64,000 bases of DNA from assembly GCA_028868995.1 (NCBI GenBank), contig JAGWTH010000003.1, positions 111,952-175,951 of the forward strand, written 5' to 3'. Under the pieces are notes generated by a model. That model had not been told where the DNA came from. It made no database searches and worked only from the letters and a program-made list of their open reading frames with translations. Positions 9,816 to 17,099 of this stretch are shown piece after piece; the first letter of the stretch is position 1, and each line of letters starts with the position of its first letter. Source of the stretch: Burkholderiales bacterium. Its GTDB lineage: Bacteria > Pseudomonadota > Gammaproteobacteria > Burkholderiales > Burkholderiaceae_C. Made by a program: the position numbers and the translations under genes.

Positions 9816-10666
9816 GCGCCGGCCGATCGCAGGCGCGGCCCCGCCAGCCCCGGCTGCAGCGCCAGGCGCGCGGGCGCCGTGTAGCAGAAGAAGTGCCTGC
9901 CGGTGGCGCGGCCGATGGCGCACAGGCCGATGCGCTCGGCGATCTCGAAGCCCATCTGCGTCATGCCGCTGCGCGACACCACGATGGCCACGCCCATCTG
10001 CGCCGACTTGATCACCATCTCGCTGGTGAGCCGGCCGGTGGTGTAGAACACCAGCGGCTCGCCGGCGGTGGCGGGCTCTTGCCCGTGCAGCCACATCCAG
10101 CCGGCAATGGTGTCGATGGCGTTGTGCCGGCCCACGTCCTCCACGAACAGCAGCATCTGCTCGCCGCGGAACAGCGCGCAGCCGTGCACCGAGCCGGCCG
10201 ACTTGTAGGTGCTCTCCTGCAGCCGGATCGCATTGACGATGCCGTACAGCTGCGCCTGCGTGAGGCGCGCCTCGGGCAGCGCCACGCTGTCGACCTCCTC
10301 CATCAGGTGGCCGAACACGCTGCCCTGGCCGCAGCCGGTGGTCACGACACGGTGCGCCGTGCGCTCCTCGATGCGCTCGATGCCCGCGCGGGTCTTCACC
10401 GCGGCCGCGCCGACGTCCCAGTCCACCGTCACCGACTCCACCGCGGCCACGCTGTCCACCAGCCGCTGGTTGCGCAGATACCCCAGCACCAGCCACTCGG
10501 GATGGGCGCCCAGCGTCATCAGCGTGACCAGCTCGCGCTTGTCCACGTAGACGGTCAGCGGCCGTTCGGCCGGGATGGAGATGGTTTCCGCCTCGCCCTG
10601 CTCGTTGACGACCTGCACGCTGCGGGTGAGCGGGGCGCGGGCATCGGTGAGGACGGGGCGGGTCAT
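9812..10666 (-). CDS. fdhD: Formate dehydrogenase accessory sulfurtransferase FdhD
   Basis: A 284-residue cytoplasmic protein that delivers sulfur to the bis-MGD cofactor of formate dehydrogenases. Family motifs are visible: RPLTVYVDKRELVTLMTLG, SAGSVHGCALF, FVEDVGRHNAIDTIAG and FYTTGRLTSEMV. The cysteine-loop region reads TTGCGQGS with one Cys, whereas the E. coli protein has two. It lies downstream of the formate dehydrogenase operon but is separated from it by a terminator at 10684-10713, so it may have its own promoter. The permease gene follows with overlap. Confidence 0.95.
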   Translation of the reverse strand: MTRPVLTDARAPLTRSVQVVNEQGEAETISIPAERPLTVYVDKRELVTLMTLGAHPEWLVLGYLRNQRLVDSVAAVESVTVDWDVGAAAVKTRAGIERIEERTAHRVVTTGCGQGSVFGHLMEEVDSVALPEARLTQAQLYGIVNAIRLQESTYKSAGSVHGCALFRGEQMLLFVEDVGRHNAIDTIAGWMWLHGQEPATAGEPLVFYTTGRLTSEMVIKSAQMGVAIVVSRSGMTQMGFEIAERIGLCAIGRATGRHFFCYTAPARLALQPGLAGPRLRSAGA

Positions 10667-10683
10667 GTGCCAAGGCTACCGCA

Positions 10684-10713
10684 AAAGAAAAGGCCAGCCC
10701 GCAGGCTGGCCTT
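10684..10713 (-). terminator. Terminator at the end of the formate dehydrogenase operon
   Basis: A 10-bp stem (10690-10699 with 10704-10713) has a 4-nt loop and, on the minus strand, is followed by a T-rich run (TTTCTTTTGC). It lies between the last small gene of the operon (stop at 10732) and fdhD (start 10666). Confidence 0.75.
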
Positions 10714-10731
10714 GGCGGGGTACGGCCGGAC

Positions 10732-11031
10732 TTACTTGGTGGCGGGCGCCGGCGCGGCGGCGGCCGGCGGCGCGTAGGCGAACGGCCCCGGGTCAGTGCA
10801 GGGCGGCGTGGCCGGGCCGGGCTTGAACTCGCCGCGGTGCATGGCCTTGTACTTCTCCACCACCCGGTCCTGGGCCTTGCACAGCAGGTAGCCGTCGACC
10901 TTCCCCTGCCAGGCCGCCTTGGCGGCGGCCTCCGCGGCCTTGGCCTTGGCGGCGTCGTCGGGCGGGGGCAGCTTGGCGGCGGCCAGGGCGGGGGCGGCTG
11001 CGGCGGCCGCGATGAGCATCCAGCGGATCAT
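10732..11031 (-). CDS. Small exported protein of the formate dehydrogenase operon
   Basis: 99 residues: a signal peptide (about 1-18, MIRWMLIAAAAAAPALAAA), an Ala/Lys-rich helix (about 25-42), a central part with two Cys (YLLCKAQDRVVEKYKAMH and TPPCTDPGPF) and an Ala/Pro-rich tail. No family is recognised with confidence. It is the last gene of the formate dehydrogenase operon, 12 bp after the cytochrome b subunit. The two Cys could form a periplasmic disulfide. A structural or assembly role for the dehydrogenase is an inference from position only. Confidence 0.75.
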   Translation of the reverse strand: MIRWMLIAAAAAAPALAAAKLPPPDDAAKAKAAEAAAKAAWQGKVDGYLLCKAQDRVVEKYKAMHRGEFKPGPATPPCTDPGPFAYAPPAAAAPAPATK

Positions 11032-11043
11032 CTTCGTCTCTCC

Positions 11044-12222
11044 TCAGGCGGGGCGGGCCTTGCCAGGCGCCGGCTGCGCGCCGGCGGGCTTGCTGCGCTC
11101 GGCCGGGATGCGGCCGGCCTTGATGTCGTCGTGCCAGTCCGCATGGTGCTCGTGCGCCCAGGCGTCGTCGACGTAGCCGGTGCGCATGGCGTCGTAGGCG
11201 CCGCGCATGCCGATGGTGCCCATGTAGATGTGGCCGAAGAAGGCGGCCAGCATCAGCACCGTGGCCACGGCGTGCAGCATGTGCGCCAGCTGCATGGTCT
11301 GGCGCTCGTACACGAGGTTGGGGATCAGCTTGTCCAGCACCAGGCCGGAACCGACCACCACCGCGCCCAGCACCAGCACGCCGCCCCAGAAGACCACCTT
11401 CTCGCCGGCGTTGAAGCGGTGCGAGGGCACCTCCGTCTTGCCGAACAGCCCGCCGGCGCGCAGCAGCCACTGCAGGTCGCCCTTGCGCGGCAGGTTGTCC
11501 CGGATGAAGGTGAGGAAGACCACCAGCAGCGACACCGCGAACAGCGGCCCGGCGAAGTTGTGCAGGTTCTTCAGCAGGTAGGTGAGGTAGCCGAACAGGG
11601 TCTGGCCGATCAGCGGCAGCAGGAAGAACTTGCCGAAGGCCATCACGATGCCCGACAGGCCGAGGACCACGAAGGCGATGGCGTTGACCCAATGCGCGGC
11701 GCGCTCGAAGGGCGTGAAGCGCTCGATGCGGCGCTGGGCGCCGGGCTGGGCGGGTGCGCCGATCGGGCCGCGGCCGAAGTAGAAGATCGCCAGCGCCACC
11801 ACCACGATCAGCAGCAGCGAGCCGCCGTAGGGGATGATCCACTGGTTGCGCACCTCGCGCCAGGCCTCGCCGGCCGTGACGAAGCGGGTGCCCGGGTAGC
11901 GCAGCGGCGCCTGGATCAGCACGCCGGCCTCCGGCGCCTCGGACTTCGGCAGGCTGCTGTAGCCCGCGTTGCCGCCCTGCACGCCGCGCCACAGGGGCGC
12001 GTTGTTGCCCGGCTGCACGGCGTTGCGCTGGCCGTTGGTCTGGTCCATGTAGCCCGGATCGTTCGCGGCGTCGCGCTTCACCTCGGGCTTCACGTCGAAG
12101 ATGTTCTGGCCCTGGATGCCCGCCGGAGCGGCGGCGGGCGGGGCCGTCTGTGCCTGGGCGCCGCCGGCCAGCGCGAAGGCCAGCGCCGCGGCGGCCAGCA
12201 GCTCAGTGAGTGGTCTTCGCAT
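11044..12222 (-). CDS. Formate dehydrogenase gamma subunit (cytochrome b556)
   Basis: A 392-residue membrane subunit that takes electrons from the Fe-S subunit to the quinone pool through b hemes. It begins with a signal-like segment (1-24) and an extra periplasmic region of about 100 residues, then a TM helix (RNQWIIPYGGSLLLIVVVAL) and the four-helix FdnI/FdoI cytochrome b core (about 170-345). Candidate heme or quinone histidines are in AAHWVNAIAF, NLHNFAGPLF and LAHMLHAVAT. The longer N-terminus is usual for the betaproteobacterial form. Its start overlaps the lipoprotein gene by 20 bp. Confidence 0.95.
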   Translation of the reverse strand: MRRPLTELLAAAALAFALAGGAQAQTAPPAAAPAGIQGQNIFDVKPEVKRDAANDPGYMDQTNGQRNAVQPGNNAPLWRGVQGGNAGYSSLPKSEAPEAGVLIQAPLRYPGTRFVTAGEAWREVRNQWIIPYGGSLLLIVVVALAIFYFGRGPIGAPAQPGAQRRIERFTPFERAAHWVNAIAFVVLGLSGIVMAFGKFFLLPLIGQTLFGYLTYLLKNLHNFAGPLFAVSLLVVFLTFIRDNLPRKGDLQWLLRAGGLFGKTEVPSHRFNAGEKVVFWGGVLVLGAVVVGSGLVLDKLIPNLVYERQTMQLAHMLHAVATVLMLAAFFGHIYMGTIGMRGAYDAMRTGYVDDAWAHEHHADWHDDIKAGRIPAERSKPAGAQPAPGKARPA

Positions 12223-12436
12223 ACTCGTTCTGCCCCCGTTCGGCGCGGACCTTGAGTTCCTGCTCCCAGCTGGTGCGGTCGCCGGCCTTCCAGCCCTGGG
12301 CCATGAAGGCCGGCTGGGTGCTGCCCGTGTAGGCCGGCTGGTCGCTCTTGCTGCCGCCGGCGGTCTGCTCGCGCTCGGTGCAGCCGGCCACCGCGAAGGC
12401 CGCGGCGGCGAGGGTGAGGACGATGGCGGTTTTCAC
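12203..12436 (-). CDS. Small putative lipoprotein between beta and gamma subunits
   Basis: 77 residues starting from GTG that overlaps the beta-subunit stop (GTGA). A hydrophobic leader ends in a lipobox-like AVAGC near residues 15-19, so it should be anchored at the outer face of a membrane. The mature part is polar (YTGSTQPAFMAQGWKAGDRTSWEQE and similar), with no catalytic motif. It overlaps the gamma start by 20 bp. It is probably co-translated with the dehydrogenase subunits; its role is not known. Confidence 0.75.
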   Translation of the reverse strand: MKTAIVLTLAAAAFAVAGCTEREQTAGGSKSDQPAYTGSTQPAFMAQGWKAGDRTSWEQELKVRAERGQNEYAKTTH

Positions 12437-13056
12437 GACTTGGCACCTCCCGGCTGGCCGGCCTGCTTCGAGCCGTAGGCAGTGCCCCAGCCCCAGACCT
12501 CGGCGCCCTTGCCGCGCTGGACCACGCGGGTGCGGAAGATGTCCGCCACCACGTCGCCGTCGCCGGCGAGCAGGGCCTTGGTGGAGCACATCTCCGCGCA
12601 GGCGGGCAGCTTGCCCTCGGCCAGGCGGTTGCGCCCGTACTTCTCGAACTCGGCCTGCGAGCCGTTGGCCTCGGGGCCGCCGGCGCAGAAGGTGCACTTG
12701 TCCATCTTGCCGCGCACGCCGAAGCGGCCCTGGGCCGGGAACTGCGGCGCGCCGAAGGGGCAGGCGTAGCTGCAGTAGCCGCAGCCGATGCAGGTGTCCT
12801 TGTCGTGCAGCACCACGCCCTCTTCCGTGCGGTAGAAGGTGTTGGTGGGGCACACCGCCATGCAAGGCGCATCGGAGCAGTGCATGCAGGCGACCGAGAT
12901 CGACTTCTCGCCGGGCACGCCGTCGTTGAGCGTGACCACCCGCCGGCGGTTCACGCCCCAGGGGATCTCGTGCTCGTTCTTGCAGGCCGTGACGCAGCCG
13001 TTGCACTCGATGCAGCGCTCCGAGTCACAGATGAATTTCATTCGGGCCATCTTCAA
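12433..13056 (-). CDS. Formate dehydrogenase beta subunit, 4Fe-4S
   Basis: A 207-residue ferredoxin-like subunit of the FdnH/HybA type. It carries four Cys groups for [4Fe-4S] clusters: CIECNGCVTAC, CMHCSDAPCMAVC, CIGCGYCSYAC and CTFC with a later CAEMC. It relays electrons from the catalytic subunit to the cytochrome b subunit. No C-terminal membrane anchor helix is evident, unlike E. coli FdnH, so membrane attachment must come from the gamma subunit. ATG at 13056 was chosen; a second ATG six bases in is possible. It is 7 bp from fdhA. Confidence 0.95.
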   Translation of the reverse strand: MKMARMKFICDSERCIECNGCVTACKNEHEIPWGVNRRRVVTLNDGVPGEKSISVACMHCSDAPCMAVCPTNTFYRTEEGVVLHDKDTCIGCGYCSYACPFGAPQFPAQGRFGVRGKMDKCTFCAGGPEANGSQAEFEKYGRNRLAEGKLPACAEMCSTKALLAGDGDVVADIFRTRVVQRGKGAEVWGWGTAYGSKQAGQPGGAKS

Positions 13057-13063
13057 CTCCTCC

Positions 13064-16027
13064 TCAGGCGGCCTGCACGTCGCAGATGGTCGTCTTGGTC
13101 TCTTGCATCATGGTGACCGCGTCGTAGCCGTAGGTGGTGCCGGTGTTCACCGCCTCGCCGCGCACGATGGGCGCCGCCCCGTTCGGGTAGAACGCGAGCA
13201 GGTCCTGGCCCTGCCAGTGGCCGGAGAAGTGGAAGGGCATCCACACCGTGTCGGGCGCCACCCGCTCGGTCACCAGCGCCTGCACCTTCAGCTGCGCGCC
13301 GGTGGGGGTCTTCACCCAGGCCTTGTCGCCGTCGCGGATGCCGCGCGCCGCGGCGGTCTTCGGGTTGATCTCGACGAAGCAGACCTGCTGCAGCTCGGCC
13401 AGCCAGGGGTTGGAGCGGGTTTCCTCGCCGCCGCCTTCGTACTCGGTGAGCCGCCCGGAGGTGAGGATCAGCGGGAACTTCTCGTACAGCTTGTCCTGGA
13501 TGTTCTTCTGCTGCACCGTCTTGAACAGCGTCGGCAGCCGCCAGAAGGCCTTCTTGTCGTCGTGCGTCGGGTACTTGGCCACCAGGTCGGGCCGGGTGCT
13601 GTACAGCGCCTCGCGGTGCTGCGGGATCGGGTCGGGGAAGTTCCAGACGACCGCGCGCGCCTTGGCATTGCCGAAGGGGTAGACGCCGTGGTTCTTCATG
13701 GCCACGCGGATGAGGCCGCCGGACATGTCGGTCTTCCAGTTCTTGCCCTCGGCCGCGGCCTTCTCGGCGTCGGTGAGCTCGTCCCACCAGCCCAGCTTCT
13801 TCATCAGGATGTGGTCGATCTCGGGGTAGCCGGTCTGGATGTCGCAGCCCACCGGCGCCGCGCCGTCCTCGGCCAGCAGGTTGACGCCGTCCTTCTCCAC
13901 GCCGAAGTTGGCGCGGAAGCAGCCGCCGCCGTCCATCACGTGCTTGGACGGGTCGTACAGGTTGGGCGTGCCCGGGTGCTTGAGCGCGGGCGTGCCGTAG
14001 CACGGCCAGGGCAGGCCGAAGTAGTCGCCACTGATGTCGTAGCCCGTCTCGGCGTCCTTGACGCCGGACTTGGCCTTGAGCGTGCGCACGTCGAAGGCCG
14101 CCATGTGGCGCATGTGGGCCTTCAGGCGCTCGGGGCTCTGGCCGGTGTAGCCGATGGTCCAGACGCAGGAGTTGATCTCGCGCAGGATGTCCTCGAGCAC
14201 CGGCTCGTCCATGCCCTTGACCTTCTGCATCTTGTAGTTCTTGACCAGTTCCTTGCCGAAGCCGAGCTTGTCGGCCAGCTGGTACATGATCATGTGGTCG
14301 GTGCGGCTGTCCCACAGCGGCTCGATCACCTTCTCGCGCCACTGGATCGAGCGGTTGGACGCCGTCACGGAGCCGCTGGTCTCGAACTGCGTGCAGGCCG
14401 GCAGCAGGTAGACCGCGCGGTTCGGGTTCAGGTCCTTCGGGTCGCCCGGCATCGCGGCCATCGCCGCGGTGGCCGAGGGATAGGGATCGACCACCACCAG
14501 CAGGTCCAGCCGGTCCATGGCCCGCTTCATCTCCAGGCCGCGGGTCTGCGAGTTGGGTGCGTGGCCCCAGTAGAAGACGCCCCGCAGGTTCGCGTCCTGG
14601 TCGATCAGGTCGTTCTTCTCCAGCACGCCGTCGATCCAGCGCGACACGGTCATGCCGGGCTTCTCCATCAGCGCCTTGGAGGCGTAGCGGCCCTTGATCC
14701 ACTCGTAGTCCACGCCCCAGGCCTTGGCGAAGTGCTTCCAGGCGCCTTCGATCAGGCCGTAGTAGCCGGGCAGCGAGTCGGGGTTGGGGCCGACGTCGGT
14801 GGCGCCCTGCACGTTGTCGTGGCCGCGGAAGATGTTGGTGCCGCCGCCGGATTTGCCCACGTTGCCCAGGGCCAGCTGCAGGATGCAGGAGGCGCGCACG
14901 ATGGCGTTGCCGATGGTGTGCTGGGTCTGGCCCATGCACCAGACGATGGTGGAGGGCCGGTTCTTCGCCATGGTCTCTGCGACCTGGTAGACCTGGGCCT
15001 CGGGCACGCCGCAGGCTTCCTCCACCTTGTCCGGAGTCCACTTCGCGAGCACCTCCTCGCGGACCTTGTCCATGCCGTACACGCGGTCGTGGAGGTACTT
15101 CTTGTCCTCCCAGCCGTTCTTGAACACGTGGTACAGCACGCCGAACAGGAAGGGGATGTCCGAGCCGGAGCGGATGCGCACGTACTGGTCGGCCTTGGCC
15201 GCGGTGCGGGTGAAGCGCGGGTCGACCACGATGAACTTGGCACCCGTCTCCTTGGCATGCAGCATGTGCAGCATGGACACCGGGTGGGCCTCGGCGGCGT
15301 TGGAGCCGATGTACAACGCAGCCTTGGTGTTCTGCATGTCGTTGTACGAGTTGGTCATGGCGCCGTAGCCCCACGTGTTCGCCACGCCGGCGACCGTGGT
15401 GGAGTGGCAGATGCGCGCCTGGTGGTCGCAGTTGTTCGTGCCCCAGAGGCTGACGAACTTGCGCATCAGGTAGGACTGCTCGTTCGAGTGCTTGGACGAG
15501 CCGATCCAGAACACGGAGTCGGGGCCGCTGGCCTTGCGCAGCTCCTGCAGCTTCGCCGCGATCTCGCTCAGGGCCTGGTCCCAGGAGATGCGCTGGTACT
15601 TGCCGTCCACCAGCTTCATCGGGTAGCGCAGGCGGTATTCCCCGTGGCCGTGCTCGCGCAGCGCCGCGCCCTTGGCGCAGTGGGAGCCCATGTTGATGGG
15701 GGAGTCGAACACCGGCTCCTGGCGCACCCACACGCCGTTCTCCACCACGGCGTCGACCGCGCAGCCCACCGAGCAGTGGGAGCACACGGTGCGCTTGACC
15801 TCGATCTTGCCGCCGCCGGCGGCGGCCGCTCCGTCCTTGGCGCGCGCCTTCTTCACCAGCGCGAGCTGCGAGGCGGCGATACCCACGCCCACGCCCAGGC
15901 CCGAGCGGCGCAGGAAGCCCCGGCGGTCCATGGTGGGCAGCGCCGCCGCCAGCCCGCGCTGCAGGCTGTGCACGAACGGCGAACGCGCCGCCGCCTGGGG
16001 GGATCCCGATTTCTTCGTCAGCAACAT
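13064..16027 (-). CDS. Formate dehydrogenase alpha (catalytic) subunit, Tat-exported
   Basis: A 987-residue molybdopterin oxidoreductase oxidising formate to CO2. A Tat-type leader is visible around residues 33-60 (MDRRGFLRRSGLGVGVGIA), so the enzyme faces the periplasm. The N-terminal [4Fe-4S] ligands are CSHCSVGC and a later HCAKG. The metal-ligating position is Cys in QARICHSTTVAG, not selenocysteine; no in-frame TGA interrupts the gene. The C-terminal molydopterin dinucleotide-binding domain includes FPLILTSGRLTEYEGGG. Whether Mo or W is bound cannot be read from the sequence. It is preceded by the small Tat-leader protein. Confidence 0.97.
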   Translation of the reverse strand: MLLTKKSGSPQAAARSPFVHSLQRGLAAALPTMDRRGFLRRSGLGVGVGIAASQLALVKKARAKDGAAAAGGGKIEVKRTVCSHCSVGCAVDAVVENGVWVRQEPVFDSPINMGSHCAKGAALREHGHGEYRLRYPMKLVDGKYQRISWDQALSEIAAKLQELRKASGPDSVFWIGSSKHSNEQSYLMRKFVSLWGTNNCDHQARICHSTTVAGVANTWGYGAMTNSYNDMQNTKAALYIGSNAAEAHPVSMLHMLHAKETGAKFIVVDPRFTRTAAKADQYVRIRSGSDIPFLFGVLYHVFKNGWEDKKYLHDRVYGMDKVREEVLAKWTPDKVEEACGVPEAQVYQVAETMAKNRPSTIVWCMGQTQHTIGNAIVRASCILQLALGNVGKSGGGTNIFRGHDNVQGATDVGPNPDSLPGYYGLIEGAWKHFAKAWGVDYEWIKGRYASKALMEKPGMTVSRWIDGVLEKNDLIDQDANLRGVFYWGHAPNSQTRGLEMKRAMDRLDLLVVVDPYPSATAAMAAMPGDPKDLNPNRAVYLLPACTQFETSGSVTASNRSIQWREKVIEPLWDSRTDHMIMYQLADKLGFGKELVKNYKMQKVKGMDEPVLEDILREINSCVWTIGYTGQSPERLKAHMRHMAAFDVRTLKAKSGVKDAETGYDISGDYFGLPWPCYGTPALKHPGTPNLYDPSKHVMDGGGCFRANFGVEKDGVNLLAEDGAAPVGCDIQTGYPEIDHILMKKLGWWDELTDAEKAAAEGKNWKTDMSGGLIRVAMKNHGVYPFGNAKARAVVWNFPDPIPQHREALYSTRPDLVAKYPTHDDKKAFWRLPTLFKTVQQKNIQDKLYEKFPLILTSGRLTEYEGGGEETRSNPWLAELQQVCFVEINPKTAAARGIRDGDKAWVKTPTGAQLKVQALVTERVAPDTVWMPFHFSGHWQGQDLLAFYPNGAAPIVRGEAVNTGTTYGYDAVTMMQETKTTICDVQAA

Positions 16028-16043
16028 GGCGTGCCTCCGGCGC

Positions 16044-16253
16044 TCAGACGCGCGTGGTCTTGTAGTACCGCTTGACGTGCTCCGTCACGCGGTAGCCGCC
16101 GCCGTTCTCCGGCGCGGGCGGGACGGCCTCGGCGACGGGAGCCTGGGGCAGCGGGGACTTGGGCAGCGTGGCGACCGCGGCGGTCGCGGCACCGGCGACG
16201 GCGGCTCCCAACATGAAGCCCCGGCGGGAGGGCTTGGGCTGGCTTTCGGACAT
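16044..16253 (-). CDS. Small Tat-leader protein of formate dehydrogenase region
   Basis: A 69-residue protein with a twin-arginine leader (PSRRGFMLGAAVAGAATAAVA) and a short tail ending YRVTEHVKRYYKTTRV. This matches the known small family encoded just before formate dehydrogenase alpha subunits in proteobacteria. It may help assembly or export of the complex, but no function is proven. It is the first gene of the fdh structural operon, with a good ribosome site (AGGAG, 8 nt before ATG) and a promoter at 16310-16339. Confidence 0.9.
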   Translation of the reverse strand: MSESQPKPSRRGFMLGAAVAGAATAAVATLPKSPLPQAPVAEAVPPAPENGGGYRVTEHVKRYYKTTRV

Positions 16254-16292
16254 GGGGATCTCCTGAAGCTCTCGTGAACGACTTCTTGTTCT

Positions 16293-16339
16293 TATGAAGT
16301 CCTCTTCATACTGTAGTCCGTCCGGTCAGCCTGCGGCAA
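16293..16339 (-). promoter_or_regulatory. Candidate promoter and operator of the fdh structural operon
   Basis: On the minus strand TTGCCG (16339-16334) is followed after 18 nt by TACAGT (16315-16310), a plausible sigma-70 pair. Directly downstream lies a perfect inverted repeat, TATGAAG-TCCT-CTTCATA (16310-16293), placed over the expected transcription start. A repressor or activator site is inferred; no regulator gene is adjacent. Confidence 0.45.
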
Positions 16340-16399
16340 GCTGCCGAAGAGGAAAGCCCTCAGGGAAAACGCGCAGCAGACAGCCGCATGAAAGCAACC

Positions 16400-16414
16400 G
16401 TCTCAAAACGAGAC
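16400..16414. repeat. Inverted repeat upstream of fdh promoter
   Basis: GTCTC-AAAAC-GAGAC, a perfect 5-bp dyad with a 5-nt spacer, about 60 bp upstream of the predicted -35 of the fdh operon. It could be a second regulator site or a small hairpin downstream of the torD-like gene. Confidence 0.35.
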
Positions 16415-16426
16415 ACAAAGCCTTAG

Positions 16427-16447
16427 GGAAACGACCAGGGGTGGTCG
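16427..16447 (-). terminator. Terminator after the torD-like gene
   Basis: On the minus strand the stem CGACCA-CCCC-TGGTCG is followed by TTTCCC. It lies 35 bp past the stop of the chaperone gene and separates that operon from the fdh structural operon. The T-run is short, so efficiency is uncertain. Confidence 0.5.
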
Positions 16448-16481
16448 ACGGCGCGCAGCGGGGCCCGGTGCCGCGGACCGC

Positions 16482-17099
16482 TCAGCCCAGCATGTCGAAG
16501 CCCTGCGCCTCGACACCCATGAAGGCGCGCGTGAACTCCGCCAGCCGCGCGTAGAAGCGCGCCTTGGGATGCCCGCTGATCGCATCGCACAAGGGCTCCA
16601 TCCACGGCTGCAGGTGCTCGGCGAAGAAGGCCTGCTGGCGCGCGAGGTTGGCCACCGCGACGTCGTCGCCGGCGATCAGGTAGCGCATCACCTCGCACAG
16701 GTAGGCGACGTGGTCCTCGGTCTCGGGCATGGCCTCGTCGCGCGCCAGGCCCAGCTGCGCCAGCGTGTCGCGCAGGCGCGCGAGCGGCTTCTCGTTGAGG
16801 AAGCCGGCCAGGTAGTGCGATCCGAACAGGTGGATCTCGGGCTTGCCGACACCGCCGAACAGCGCGTCGTATTCCTCGGCGATGGCGGTGTCGGTCCGTT
16901 CGCGCGCCGCGCCCACCAGCTGGCGCCAGGGCTCCTCCAGGAAGGCGCCCTGCGCCGGCGCCTCGGTCACCGCCACCCGCAGGGCCGCGAGCAGCTCCGG
17001 GGCCGGCGGCGCGTAATACAGCTGCGCCAGCAGGCCGTAGATCTCGGCCCGCGCGGTCTCCTCGTCCAGGGCGCTGGAAGTGGGCAGGGGTGCGGTCAT
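16482..17099 (-). CDS. TorD/DmsD-family molecular chaperone
   Basis: A 205-residue all-helical cytoplasmic protein with TorD-type features: ARAEIYGLLAQLYY, EEYDALFGGVGKPEIHLFGSHYLAGF, and EDHVAYLCEVMRYLIAG. Proteins of this type bind the Tat leader or apoenzyme of molybdoenzymes before cofactor insertion. The location suggests the formate dehydrogenase alpha subunit as client. It starts within the stop of the ferredoxin gene (ATGA overlap), the last gene of a DUF3305-DUF3306-ferredoxin-chaperone unit. Confidence 0.9.
   Translation of the reverse strand: MTAPLPTSSALDEETARAEIYGLLAQLYYAPPAPELLAALRVAVTEAPAQGAFLEEPWRQLVGAARERTDTAIAEEYDALFGGVGKPEIHLFGSHYLAGFLNEKPLARLRDTLAQLGLARDEAMPETEDHVAYLCEVMRYLIAGDDVAVANLARQQAFFAEHLQPWMEPLCDAISGHPKARFYARLAEFTRAFMGVEAQGFDMLG

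Noticed and set aside
13064..16027. Selenocysteine in the formate dehydrogenase
   Set aside because: The frame has no internal TGA, and the ligand position reads Cys (QARICHS).
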